DNA of 64,000 nucleotides. It comes from Dysgonomonas hofstadii (lineage in GTDB: Bacteria > Bacteroidota > Bacteroidia > Bacteroidales > Dysgonomonadaceae). The translations under genes were made by a program, and so were the position numbers. The first letter of the stretch is position 1. Every line of letters starts with the position of its first letter. Below the pieces are notes generated by a model. That model did no database searches and was not told the DNA's origin. It saw only the letters and a list, made by a program, of their open reading frames with translations. The stretch lies in the NCBI RefSeq assembly GCF_014196915.1, contig NZ_JACIEP010000020.1, positions 1-64,000 on the forward strand. The letters run 5' to 3'. Positions 9,783 through 17,860 of the stretch are shown in pieces.

Positions 9783-9953
9783 TCTCCCCCCAAGGGGTAG
9801 GGCTGTTAAGTTCTCTGCTTTGTTCTGTTATTTTCTGCTGTCATCCTGAGTGAAACGAAGGATCTCTTATCTTGCAAGAGATGTTTCACTCCGTTCAACA
9901 TGACAAAGAGGGTATAAATTCAGAACTTAACAGCCCTGCCCCTTGGGGGGAGA
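9783..9953. repeat. MITE-like element with 32-bp terminal inverted repeats
   Basis: The arms 9783-9814 and 9922-9953 are inverted copies of 32 bp with a single mismatch; each begins TCTCCCCCCAAGGGG and ends GGGCTGTTAAGTTCT. Inside is a second imperfect inverted repeat from TGTCAT (9839) to ATGACA (9904), with a central ATCTCTT/AAGAGAT hairpin. The inner unit recurs at 49095-49164 with different outer arms. It has no coding capacity. The structure suggests a nested, non-autonomous mobile element. Confidence 0.6.
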
Positions 9954-9989
9954 CGGAGGGGGCTTCTATTACATAGATAAATATCCCCA

Positions 9990-10025
9990 AAAAAAATGCA
10001 GGGTTGCCCACCGGATAACCCTGCA
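9990..10025 (-). terminator. Minus-strand terminator-like hairpin in the 1.9-kb gap
   Basis: TGCAGGGTT (9997-10005) pairs with AACCCTGCA (10017-10025). On the minus strand the stem is followed by a run of about seven T, the form of an intrinsic terminator. No ordinary gene ends here; the nearest minus-strand unit upstream of it is the micro-ORF at 10536-10631, so it may end that transcript. Confidence 0.5.
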
Positions 10026-11284
10026 TTCTCATCGACAGTCATCAACTGTCATTTTTATACATAATTAACTGCACTTCGTTCCGTTGAACGTTGCCTCGCC
10101 TGCGCTCCGTCGATTGCTTCGCAATCCATCATTCATCATAATAGGTTTGTTTCCGGCGATACTTTCAAAAAGCCGTTTATCCCCTATTTTCACAAACGGT
10201 AGAATAAAAGTTGAAGACAATTTTGTTAAAAGACAAGACAAAAAAATTACCGGCGGTAAGTAAATATCCCGGAAACAAAGAACTTATTAAGAGAATGAAT
10301 AGTGTAGCCTCCGCACCGGATACACCTGTGGCGGAAAATATAAGGCTGCGGAAATTTTGAGAAAAACTTCCGGAGTTTTTAATAATTTATAAAATATTTT
10401 TTAGGTTATTGCGCATTGGTGCGCGCAGTATTGCGCAGGTGTTCAGATAACCCCGCGTGATATATATGCACAGGAGATAAGTGCACAGGAAATGCGCATA
10501 AAAAAGTACCGGGAGTAATAAAAGGGGTTGGTCAGTTAATGATGTGCTCTCTCTAATAAAACAATGCTAACTTGCAAATTTCCAGTCGGAAAAATGGCAC
10601 ATAGTTTTGCATCTTCGTGAGTTAATGTCATCCTTATTTGTATCTGTTTGCTCCTTATCTGTTCGCTAGTATAGGGAATGAATTTAAAAATGAAAAATTA
10701 TTAGCAAAAAATTAACAAATGAAAAATCTTTTTTTTACGGGGATACGTAATATTATCTAGAAAGTTGTCGTTTATAATTTATTGTAATAGATGGAAAAGT
10801 TACCGGGAATAGAGTTGTTGCTAAAAGAATTGGTTAACTGCAAGTTTCGTATTGTTAGAATAAAAATAACAGGTATAACCTTGCATTTTCCATGCATTGT
10901 TATACCTTTGTTTAGAATTTAGCAGGTGAAAAGTATCTTTACTTACTATTTTTGGTTGAGTTGGCAAAGGGAAATCATGCAAAAACTCATTCTTTATTAG
11001 CTTTACTTTCGGGATCAGAGCGATGAATCCCGTTTCAATTTATTTGAAAAAAATACTTGGATACTTTGATAATAACTACAGAGTTGCCAAATTGTATGAT
11101 TCAATAATGGAAGCCGCTTGTATGGTGGAAAAGCCCGGGTTGGGAGAATAAAATGGATCATATTCTTTTGTAAATCTGTACTATTATATAGGCTTGATAC
11201 GATGGGATTAATCCTGTTGTAAATAGTCACAGTTTAAAGGATTGCTGCGGGTTGCAGTGTATTTTAAAAATTTAAATTAAAAAG
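10026..11284. other. Long gap without ordinary genes upstream of inositol-phosphate synthase
   Basis: No credible long gene is seen here; a 71-codon minus ORF at 11015-11230 resembles nothing known. Visible structure: a distant inverted pair GTTTGTTTCCGG (10146-10157) and CCGGAAACAAAG (10270-10281); a patch at about 10400-10500 with recurring TGCGCA and GTGCACAGGA words; the micro-ORF at 10536-10631; and a hairpin AGGTATAAC/GTTATACCT (10871-10907) whose right arm overlaps a TACCTTTG -7 box (10903-10910). If that box is used, the synthase mRNA would have a leader of about 370 nt. Confidence 0.4.
10536..10631 (-). CDS. Micro-ORF copy A of a dispersed three-member family
   Basis: An ATG-started frame of 31 codons encodes a peptide whose core IFPTGNLQVSIVLLER matches the micro-ORF at 44994-45101. 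The two align without gaps for 28 codons, and both begin MxLTH. A third relative is at 28069-28191. DNA similarity extends about 50 bp upstream, where this copy has TATACTAG in place of a TAnnTTTG box. A minus-strand terminator-like hairpin lies about 500 bp downstream. Whether the peptide is made is unknown, but the shared frame in otherwise drifting intergenic DNA suggests it. Confidence 0.4.
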   Translation of the reverse strand: MTLTHEDAKLCAIFPTGNLQVSIVLLERAHH

Positions 11285-12583
11285 ATGGAAAAAGTACAAG
11301 TAAAAGGAGCCAACGGAAAGCTTGGCGTCCTTGTTGTTGGAGTTGGTGGCGCTGTTGCGTCTACATTTATCGCAGGTACGTTGATCACCCGTAAAGGAAT
11401 GGGTATACCTGTAGGGTCAATCACTCAATTGGCTACAATGCGTATAGGGAAAAGAGAAGATAACCACTTCCCTAAAATTAAAGACGTGGTGCCTTTGGCA
11501 AATTTGAACGACATCGTCTTCGGCGGATGGGATCTGTTTGAAGAAAATGTTTATCAGGCAGCAAAGCACGCAGAAGTATTGACGAAAGAAGATATTGATA
11601 AAGTAAAAGACGAGCTTGCTACAATCAAGCCTATGAAAGCTGTGTTCGACCAGGAGTTTGTGAAACGCCTGCACGGAACATGGGTGAAATCTGCCCCTAC
11701 CAAATGGGACCTTGCAGAACAGGTGAAAGAAGATATCCGTAACTTTAAGAAAGAAAATGGCTGCGACCGTATAGTTGTTATCTGGTGCGGTAGTACAGAA
11801 GTGTTCACTCCACTTGGAGAAGTTCATAAAACGCTTGCTGCTTTCGAAAAAGGATTGAAAGAAAATCACAAAGACATAGCTCCTTCCAACATCTATGCTT
11901 ATGCTGCTGTGGCTGAAGGCGTGCCTTACATCAATGGCGCTCCTAATCTGACAGTAGATATTCCTGCGATGTGGGAACTTGCTGCTCAACATCAGGTGCC
12001 TATTTGCGGTAAAGACTTCAAAACAGGGCAAACTATGTTGAAAACAGTTCTTTCACCAATGTTCAAAACCCGTATGTTAGGTCTTAACGGCTGGTTCTCT
12101 ACAAACATCCTGGGTAACCGTGACGGAGAAGTTCTTGACGATCCGGGTTCATTCAAAACAAAAGAAGAATCTAAATTATCTGTTATTGATAATATTCTTC
12201 AACCTGAACTCTATCCTGAACTTTATGGAAATGTTTATCATAAAGTGCGCATCAACTATTATCCACCTCGCAATGACGACAAAGAAGGATGGGATAATAT
12301 CGATTTGTTCGGATGGTTGGGTTATAAAATGCAGATGAAGGTGGATTTCCTGTGCAAGGACTCTATTCTTGCGGCACCATTGTGTCTTGACCTTGTATTG
12401 TTTACCGACCTGGCTAAACGTGCAGGTATGAGTGGAATCCAGGACTGGTTGTCGTTCTACTTCAAGAGCCCAATGCACGAGCCTAACAAGGTAGCAGAGC
12501 ATGATTTGTTTATCCAATATGTGAAGTTGAAAAATACACTTCGTAAGATGATTGGAGAAGAAACAATAGATTATCTTGATTGA
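11285..12583 (+). CDS. ino1: myo-Inositol-1-phosphate synthase
   Basis: This 432-residue enzyme converts glucose 6-phosphate to 1D-myo-inositol 3-phosphate with NAD as internal redox cofactor. The Rossmann glycine motif GVGGAVASTFIAGT is near residue 20. Conserved blocks include WCGSTEVF, YINGAPN, GKDFKTGQT and the LGLNGWFSTNILGNRDG segment. In Bacteroides this reaction feeds phosphatidylinositol and inositol-sphingolipid synthesis (established). Here no inositol-lipid gene is adjacent. The ATG is preceded by a very AT-rich stretch and a long untranslated region. A strong bidirectional terminator follows the stop. Confidence 0.93.
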   Translation: MEKVQVKGANGKLGVLVVGVGGAVASTFIAGTLITRKGMGIPVGSITQLATMRIGKREDNHFPKIKDVVPLANLNDIVFGGWDLFEENVYQAAKHAEVLTKEDIDKVKDELATIKPMKAVFDQEFVKRLHGTWVKSAPTKWDLAEQVKEDIRNFKKENGCDRIVVIWCGSTEVFTPLGEVHKTLAAFEKGLKENHKDIAPSNIYAYAAVAEGVPYINGAPNLTVDIPAMWELAAQHQVPICGKDFKTGQTMLKTVLSPMFKTRMLGLNGWFSTNILGNRDGEVLDDPGSFKTKEESKLSVIDNILQPELYPELYGNVYHKVRINYYPPRNDDKEGWDNIDLFGWLGYKMQMKVDFLCKDSILAAPLCLDLVLFTDLAKRAGMSGIQDWLSFYFKSPMHEPNKVAEHDLFIQYVKLKNTLRKMIGEETIDYLD

Positions 12584-12595
12584 TATCTTATACTA

Positions 12596-12633
12596 AACAA
12601 AACGGGCTGTTCAATCGAACAGCCCGTTTTGTT
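12596..12633. terminator. Bidirectional terminator between ino1 and the EEP gene
   Basis: A 17-bp perfect stem (12596-12612 with 12617-12633) contains GGGCTGTTC/GAACAGCCC, has a 4-nt loop, and ends in A- and T-rich arms that give a T-run on both strands. It separates two convergent genes; its right arm ends at the EEP stop codon. Confidence 0.85.
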
Positions 12634-13797
12634 TTATTTAAATGCCAGATAAGTCCACACCGGATAATGATCAGAATATTTTATCTTATCTACAGTGCAA
12701 TTGTAAGATTGAAAAGCTTTGGAGTGCATTATATAGTCTATCCTCACCCAAAAGTAGTTTTCGTGATAGGTTATCCCCTGTCCAAATCCTGTATTGGCAT
12801 AGGAGTCCACCAGATCCTTTTTCATTGTGTGGTAGGCATATGACATAGGAGTATCGTTGAAATCTCCGCAGATGATAGTTGCATCGTTTTCCTGCTTGTC
12901 CAAAAATCCCCGGATGACATTTACTTGCCCTTCGCGTACGCTATAAGCTGTTCCAAGCTTGTCCTGTAATGTTGCGGCCATAGCATCAAAAGACTCACGG
13001 TCTCTGGTTTTCAGGAAGTCTTTATATAATTGCTTATCTCTTGCTGTAAGGCTGTTAGACTCAAGATGATTGATAACAAGAGAGACTTTCCGGCCTTGTA
13101 TTTCCAATTTGTGTATAACCGATCCATTATAAGTGCTCTCTATAGGTACTTTGGTGGATTCCAGAATCGGGAATTTAGAATAACAGGCTATTCCGTATAT
13201 GTGTGATTTCCTCATTGGCCCTAATCTGATAATAGATTTGTAAGGATAATCTTTCATTATATTATCCATCTCTTTCTCCGAAATAAGGTTTCTCCGGTTG
13301 TTGTTATTGCTGGATACGGAAAATTCCTGAAAGCAAACAATGTCGGCATCACTGTTTGTGACATAGTCAAAAATAGGGTTTTCACGAGCTTTATCTCCGG
13401 TCAGCCAGTTAAACCCCCTGACGTTATATGTTAGTATCTTTATTTTTTTTTCGGGTAATTTGTTCGATTTGAAATGAATAGGGAAACAAGTAGAAATGGG
13501 TTGCCAGCAACAAGCTATTACGGCAAGTTGGACCAGGGCATATTTCCATCGCCAGAATATCAGCCACAAAATCAGGTAGCAGATATTAATAAACAGAGTA
13601 ATAGGAAATATAAGCCCAAGATATGCAATAAAAGTTATTTTAGAAGGAACGACAGTCCACGACAATATGGAAAGTAGCAGGAATATTATAGCGATTATAT
13701 TGGTTGCAAATACAATGTATTTGATGAACTTTCCAATTTTTTTAGCTGTAAATCTCTCGATTTTTCCGGTTTTATCTTTTTTATTTGTTGCTGGCAT
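12634..13797 (-). CDS. Endonuclease/exonuclease/phosphatase (EEP) family protein, membrane-anchored
   Basis: This 387-residue protein has three N-terminal hydrophobic segments (about residues 20-105). A DNase I-like EEP catalytic domain follows with LTYNVRGFN, the metal-binding Glu in CFQEF, GDFNDTP, and the terminal SDHYPV. The catalytic domain should face the periplasm. The substrate is unknown; EEP proteins cut nucleic acids or phosphoesters. The start overlaps the upstream rhomboid gene by 17 bp, so it belongs to the rhomboid-rhomboid-EEP operon. Confidence 0.85.
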   Translation of the reverse strand: MPATNKKDKTGKIERFTAKKIGKFIKYIVFATNIIAIIFLLLSILSWTVVPSKITFIAYLGLIFPITLFINICYLILWLIFWRWKYALVQLAVIACCWQPISTCFPIHFKSNKLPEKKIKILTYNVRGFNWLTGDKARENPIFDYVTNSDADIVCFQEFSVSSNNNNRRNLISEKEMDNIMKDYPYKSIIRLGPMRKSHIYGIACYSKFPILESTKVPIESTYNGSVIHKLEIQGRKVSLVINHLESNSLTARDKQLYKDFLKTRDRESFDAMAATLQDKLGTAYSVREGQVNVIRGFLDKQENDATIICGDFNDTPMSYAYHTMKKDLVDSYANTGFGQGITYHENYFWVRIDYIMHSKAFQSYNCTVDKIKYSDHYPVWTYLAFK

Positions 13798-14671
13798 CGA
13801 ATAAACGTTTTTTTTCTTCTGCGTTTAAGCTTGAATAACCCGAAGCTTTGATCTTGTCAAGTATGCGGTCTATATCTTCTGCTTCGTTACGTTTCCGCTT
13901 ATTAAATTCATAATCTGCTTCGCGGTTCTTATATTTTACCTTCATCTTTTTAGGTTTTGAAAGCGAAGGTTTAAACAAATTAACAATCCAGTCTATTGTT
14001 TTGTTGAGCCATTTCGTCATATCTTTTCCTTTCAGAAATTGCTTGGCATAAATATATCCCATCAGTGCACCGCCTATATGGGCTATATGGCCTCCCGGAT
14101 TTGACAAACTGCCTAGCCCGATAAAGTCAAGAACAAATAAAATAAGGGCTATATAAATAATTTTCACCCTGCCGAAAATGAATAATGTAATTTCCTGATT
14201 CGGTCGATAAAAAGCGACGGCGAAAATGATTGCCATAACCGAAGCTGAAGCCCCAATCATGGGCACATAGTTCATCTTTATTAGCAGAGGAATAGCATTG
14301 AATGACAAGACATATAGCAAAGCTCCGGCAAGTCCGCCTAATATATATAAACTTCCCAGGTTTTTAGGGTTGAAATACGATAGAAATATCTGCCCAAACC
14401 AATACAACATCAGCATATTAAACAAAATATGCAGGAAGTTTTCATGGACAAACATATATGTCAGCGGAGTCCAGAGCCGAGCCAACAGAATATCCAGTTG
14501 GGCAGGTACTGCAATATAATTCAATATTATATCCGTGATGTTAATCTCGAATAACTTTGCAATATTGGCAATTGCCAGAATGAGGAAAATGCATACATTG
14601 ATAACGATAAGCCGTATCAATATATCCTTTCGCTGAAGTATCGGTTTTATGTTATTTGAATATATGCCCAT
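13781..14671 (-). CDS. Rhomboid family intramembrane protease with altered GxSG motif
   Basis: This 296-residue protein has six to seven membrane segments. The oxyanion His/Asn are in HILFN (residues 81-85), the nucleophile is Ser142 in GASA, and the partner His198 is in AHIGG. The usual GxSG glycine after the serine is Ala here, an unusual substitution that may reduce activity or alter specificity. A charged cytoplasmic tail follows the last membrane segment (about residues 225-296), with a low-complexity Lys/Arg-rich part and an acidic helical end. It overlaps neighbours on both sides (17 and 20 bp). Confidence 0.88.
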   Translation of the reverse strand: MGIYSNNIKPILQRKDILIRLIVINVCIFLILAIANIAKLFEINITDIILNYIAVPAQLDILLARLWTPLTYMFVHENFLHILFNMLMLYWFGQIFLSYFNPKNLGSLYILGGLAGALLYVLSFNAIPLLIKMNYVPMIGASASVMAIIFAVAFYRPNQEITLFIFGRVKIIYIALILFVLDFIGLGSLSNPGGHIAHIGGALMGYIYAKQFLKGKDMTKWLNKTIDWIVNLFKPSLSKPKKMKVKYKNREADYEFNKRKRNEAEDIDRILDKIKASGYSSLNAEEKKRLFDASNK

Positions 14672-15407
14672 TTGTCATAAATCCTTTTTTACGCCAATAA
14701 AGTAATAAAAAGAGTCCCGTTATTAATCCACCCAAATGTGCAAAATGGGCTACGTTGTCGTAAGGACTGTCTACAATACCTAAAACTAATTCCAATACTC
14801 CATATCCAATTACAAACCATTTTGCCTTAATTGGAATTGGAGGAAAAATAAGCATAAGTTCTGCATTGGGAAATAGCATACCAAATGCAACCAAAACACC
14901 AAACACAGCTCCGGAAGCACCTAGCATTGGTCCGTTTAGTAATCCGTTCAGATTTCCCAGTATCGGATCAGTATAGTTCTTTCCCATCGCTATTATAGAT
15001 GCACCTTCATTGTATACATTTGAGATAATCTCAGGAGGTAGAGATGCTTCGATAGATTGAAGACGTATATACGTGATAATCATTTGTAAAACAGCAGCTC
15101 CAATACCTGTGATTATATAATATATTAAAAATTTCTTTGGGCCCCATACGGTTTCAAGTACGCGTCCGAACATAAAAACAGCAAACATGTTAAAGAATAT
15201 GTGCCCTATACTGCCATGCATAAACATGTAAGTTATTATTTGGTGAGGCATGAATAAGTCGGATGCAATATAATGCAATGAAAGGTAGTTGTCGAAATTT
15301 ATATTTTTCAATAGGGCTGTGGCAAAAAATACCAAGACATTTATAATTAATAAATTCCGTGTAACTACCGGAATCCCTCCCATAAAACCCGCATTATTTT
15401 GATTCAT
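14652..15407 (-). CDS. Rhomboid family intramembrane serine protease
   Basis: This 251-residue protein is the first gene of the minus-strand rhomboid operon. The catalytic Ser165 lies in GASG (163-166), the catalytic His224 in FAHLGG, and the oxyanion region in HIFFN (69-73). Compared with the second rhomboid it has an extra loop of about 30 residues between the third and fourth membrane segments. Substrates are unknown. A TACTTTTG -7 box (15439-15446 on the minus strand) lies 32 bp upstream of the ATG. Confidence 0.92.
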   Translation of the reverse strand: MNQNNAGFMGGIPVVTRNLLIINVLVFFATALLKNINFDNYLSLHYIASDLFMPHQIITYMFMHGSIGHIFFNMFAVFMFGRVLETVWGPKKFLIYYIITGIGAAVLQMIITYIRLQSIEASLPPEIISNVYNEGASIIAMGKNYTDPILGNLNGLLNGPMLGASGAVFGVLVAFGMLFPNAELMLIFPPIPIKAKWFVIGYGVLELVLGIVDSPYDNVAHFAHLGGLITGLFLLLYWRKKGFMTNGHIFK

Positions 15408-15438
15408 CTTTTGTTCCCTAATTGTTTATTTCAGAGTG

Positions 15439-15446
15439 CAAAAGTA
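15439..15446 (-). promoter_or_regulatory. Promoter -7 box of the rhomboid operon
   Basis: CAAAAGTA on the plus strand is TACTTTTG on the minus strand, an exact TAnnTTTG match, 32 bp before the first rhomboid start codon. Confidence 0.65.
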
Positions 15447-15550
15447 CGGATATTTTTTGTTTTAGGGGTGAAAATAGGTAGGCATTTAGATATTTTCTGA
15501 ATTAATGTGAGTTTTTCCGATTTTTTTTTATGATTATTAAATAAAACCCT

Positions 15551-15558
15551 TATATTTG
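15551..15558 (+). promoter_or_regulatory. Promoter -7 box of the HU gene
   Basis: TATATTTG matches TAnnTTTG and lies 73 bp upstream of the HU start codon, giving a leader of roughly 65 nt. Confidence 0.6.
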
Positions 15559-15630
15559 AATGCTAGAACGGAAAAAGAGAAGATAACAATCTCGTTATAT
15601 AATGTTTAATTAAATCATTACAATTTTATT

Positions 15631-15897
15631 ATGAACAAGACAGAACTTATCAATGCTATCGCTGAAAAATCAGGTCTGAGCAAAGTTGACTCTAAAAAAG
15701 CATTAGAGGCTTTCATTGCATCAGTAACAGAAGAAGTTAAAAAAGGAGGTAAAGTTGCCCTAGTTGGTTTTGGAACATTTTCTGTAACTCAAAAAGCTGC
15801 TAGAAAAGGGATTAACCCTAGGACTAAGGCTGTTATTAACATTCCTGCCAAGAAAACTGTTAAATTTAAAGCTGGTGCTGACTTGGCTGCTCTATAA
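15631..15897 (+). CDS. HU family DNA-binding protein
   Basis: This 88-residue histone-like protein bends and compacts DNA as a dimer. It has the full family pattern: N-terminal MNKTELINAIAEKSGLS, the GGKVALVGFGTF signature before the beta arm, and the arm with GINPRTKAVINIPAKKTVKFKAG. Its length is normal. It is monocistronic: promoter at 15551-15558 and a strong terminator directly after the stop. Confidence 0.96.
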   Translation: MNKTELINAIAEKSGLSKVDSKKALEAFIASVTEEVKKGGKVALVGFGTFSVTQKAARKGINPRTKAVINIPAKKTVKFKAGADLAAL

Positions 15898-15909
15898 TTT
15901 AGCATTCGA

Positions 15910-15961
15910 AAAGAAAAGAAAAAAGCAGAAAGGGGTTGCCTTTTCTGCTTTTTTCTTTTCC
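15910..15961 (+). terminator. Terminator of the HU gene
   Basis: The stem AAAAAGCAGAAAGG with CCTTTTCTGCTTTTT around the loop GGTTG is followed by a T-rich run, 12 bp after the HU stop. Confidence 0.8.
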
Positions 15962-16021
15962 CTTATTGCCCAAAACTATACATTAACACCTCGTAAAATT
16001 GAGGTATGTAACTATTTTTCT

Positions 16022-16029
16022 TAATTTTG
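16022..16029 (+). promoter_or_regulatory. Promoter -7 box of argS
   Basis: TAATTTTG matches TAnnTTTG, with a TTG about 20 bp upstream as a possible -33 element. It lies 35 bp before the argS start. Confidence 0.6.
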
Positions 16030-16064
16030 CATCCTGAATTTTACCCAATAATACAGAAGCGGAT

Positions 16065-17858
16065 ATGAAAATAGAAATTAAGCTCCAGCAATACGTTATA
16101 AAAGCTATCGAATCGTTGTACGGGCAGGCTGTTGCCCCGGAAGCAGTATCTTTACAGAAAACGAAGAAAGAATTTGACGGACATTTAACATTGGTTGTTT
16201 TTCCCTTTCTGAAGATATCAAGGAAAAGCCCGGAGCAAACGGCTCAGCAAATAGGAGAATGGCTTGTTGATAATGTCTCGGAGATAGCTGGTTTTAATGT
16301 AATAAAAGGTTTTTTAAATCTTACGATAGCTTCTTCTGTATGGATAGAATTATTAAATAACATCCATCATACTCCGGAGTTTGGATTTGTCAAGCAAGAG
16401 GCTGATGCAGAGCTTGTAATGATAGAGTATTCGTCGCCGAATACCAATAAACCACTTCATTTGGGTCATATTCGCAATAATCTGTTAGGCTACGCTTTGG
16501 CAGAAGTGTTAAAAGCTAACGGTAAAAAAGTAGTGAAGACAAATATTGTAAACGATAGAGGAATACATATCTGTAAATCGATGCTGGCCTGGCAAAAGTG
16601 GGGAAATGGAGAAACACCCGAATCTACCGGGAAAAAAGGCGATCATTTGGTAGGGGATTATTATGTGTTATTCGATAAGCATTATAAAGCCGAGTTAGCC
16701 GAACTACAGGAAAAGGGATTGTCGAAAGACGAATCCGAAAAATCCTCGCTGATGATGGCCGAGGCTCGTGAAATGCTTCGCAAATGGGAAGCAGGAGATA
16801 CCGAGGTCGTCGCTTTGTGGGAAAAAATGAATTCATGGGTGTATGCCGGGTTCGATGCAACTTACAAGAAATTGGGAGTAGATTTTGATAAAATATATTA
16901 CGAGTCCCAGACCTACCTGAATGGAAAAGATACTGTCCTGGATGGACTGAAAAAAGGCATATTCTACCAAAAAGAGGATGGCTCTGTGTGGGCTGATCTG
17001 ACTGCTGACGGGCTTGATCAGAAACTTCTTTTACGCAGTGACGGTACATCGGTATATATGACCCAGGATATTGGAACAGCAAAGCTCCGTTTCGACGATT
17101 ATCCGGTTAACAAGATGGTGTATGTTGTCGGCAATGAACAGGAATATCATTTTAAGGTGTTGTCAGTATTGCTGGATAAACTGGGATTTGAGTTTGGAAA
17201 AGGTCTTGTGCATTTCTCATACGGAATGGTTGAATTGCCTGAAGGTAAGATGAAATCCCGTGAGGGGACAGTTGTTGACGCAGATGATCTGATCGAAGAT
17301 ATTGTAGCTACGGCCAAAGAGATGTCTGATGAAAAAGGCAAACTTGACGGCTTGTCAGCAGAAGAGATCACTAATATTACCCGTGTTGTAGGCATGGCTG
17401 CACTTAAGTATTTTATACTGAAGGTAGATCCTAAAAAGAATATGACCTTTAATCCAAAAGAATCTGTTGATTTGAATGGAAATACCGGGCCATTTATTCA
17501 ATACACCTATGCCCGTACACAATCGGTATTAAGGAATGCGGTAGATTTAGGAATAGCAATTCCGTCTTCTCTGTCAGCAGAGGTTGACTTGTCGGTAAAG
17601 GAAGAAAGCCTTGTTCAGCTTCTTGCTGAATTTGAAGTTGTTGTGAAACAGGCCGGCGATGAATATAATCCTGCATTATTAGCCAATTATGCATATGAAC
17701 TGACGAAAGAATACAACCAGTTCTATCATGATCATACGATTCTGAAAGAAAATGATACGGACAAGAGAACTTTCCGTCTCGTTTTATCAGAAGAAGTGGG
17801 TAAAACTATAAAAAAAGCAATGGCGTTACTAGGAATAGAGGTTCCGGACAGGATGTAA
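16065..17858 (+). CDS. argS: Arginyl-tRNA synthetase
   Basis: This 597-residue class Ia synthetase charges tRNA-Arg. It has the N-terminal Add1 domain that recognises the tRNA D-loop, the SSPNTNKPLHLGH block with the HIGH motif (near residue 133), and the KMSK-like loop as KMKSREG. The C-terminal helical anticodon domain includes the YARTQSVLR segment, and the protein ends EVPDRM, typical of the family. The start is the first ATG after a TAATTTTG box. It converges on the DUF6340 lipoprotein gene with only 2 bp between stops and no visible terminator. Confidence 0.97.
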   Translation: MKIEIKLQQYVIKAIESLYGQAVAPEAVSLQKTKKEFDGHLTLVVFPFLKISRKSPEQTAQQIGEWLVDNVSEIAGFNVIKGFLNLTIASSVWIELLNNIHHTPEFGFVKQEADAELVMIEYSSPNTNKPLHLGHIRNNLLGYALAEVLKANGKKVVKTNIVNDRGIHICKSMLAWQKWGNGETPESTGKKGDHLVGDYYVLFDKHYKAELAELQEKGLSKDESEKSSLMMAEAREMLRKWEAGDTEVVALWEKMNSWVYAGFDATYKKLGVDFDKIYYESQTYLNGKDTVLDGLKKGIFYQKEDGSVWADLTADGLDQKLLLRSDGTSVYMTQDIGTAKLRFDDYPVNKMVYVVGNEQEYHFKVLSVLLDKLGFEFGKGLVHFSYGMVELPEGKMKSREGTVVDADDLIEDIVATAKEMSDEKGKLDGLSAEEITNITRVVGMAALKYFILKVDPKKNMTFNPKESVDLNGNTGPFIQYTYARTQSVLRNAVDLGIAIPSSLSAEVDLSVKEESLVQLLAEFEVVVKQAGDEYNPALLANYAYELTKEYNQFYHDHTILKENDTDKRTFRLVLSEEVGKTIKKAMALLGIEVPDRM

Positions 17859-17860
17859 TC

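Noticed and set aside
11015-11230. 71-codon minus ORF in the gap before ino1
   Set aside because: No recognisable sequence, promoter or neighbour; it fits a chance frame in AT-rich leader DNA.
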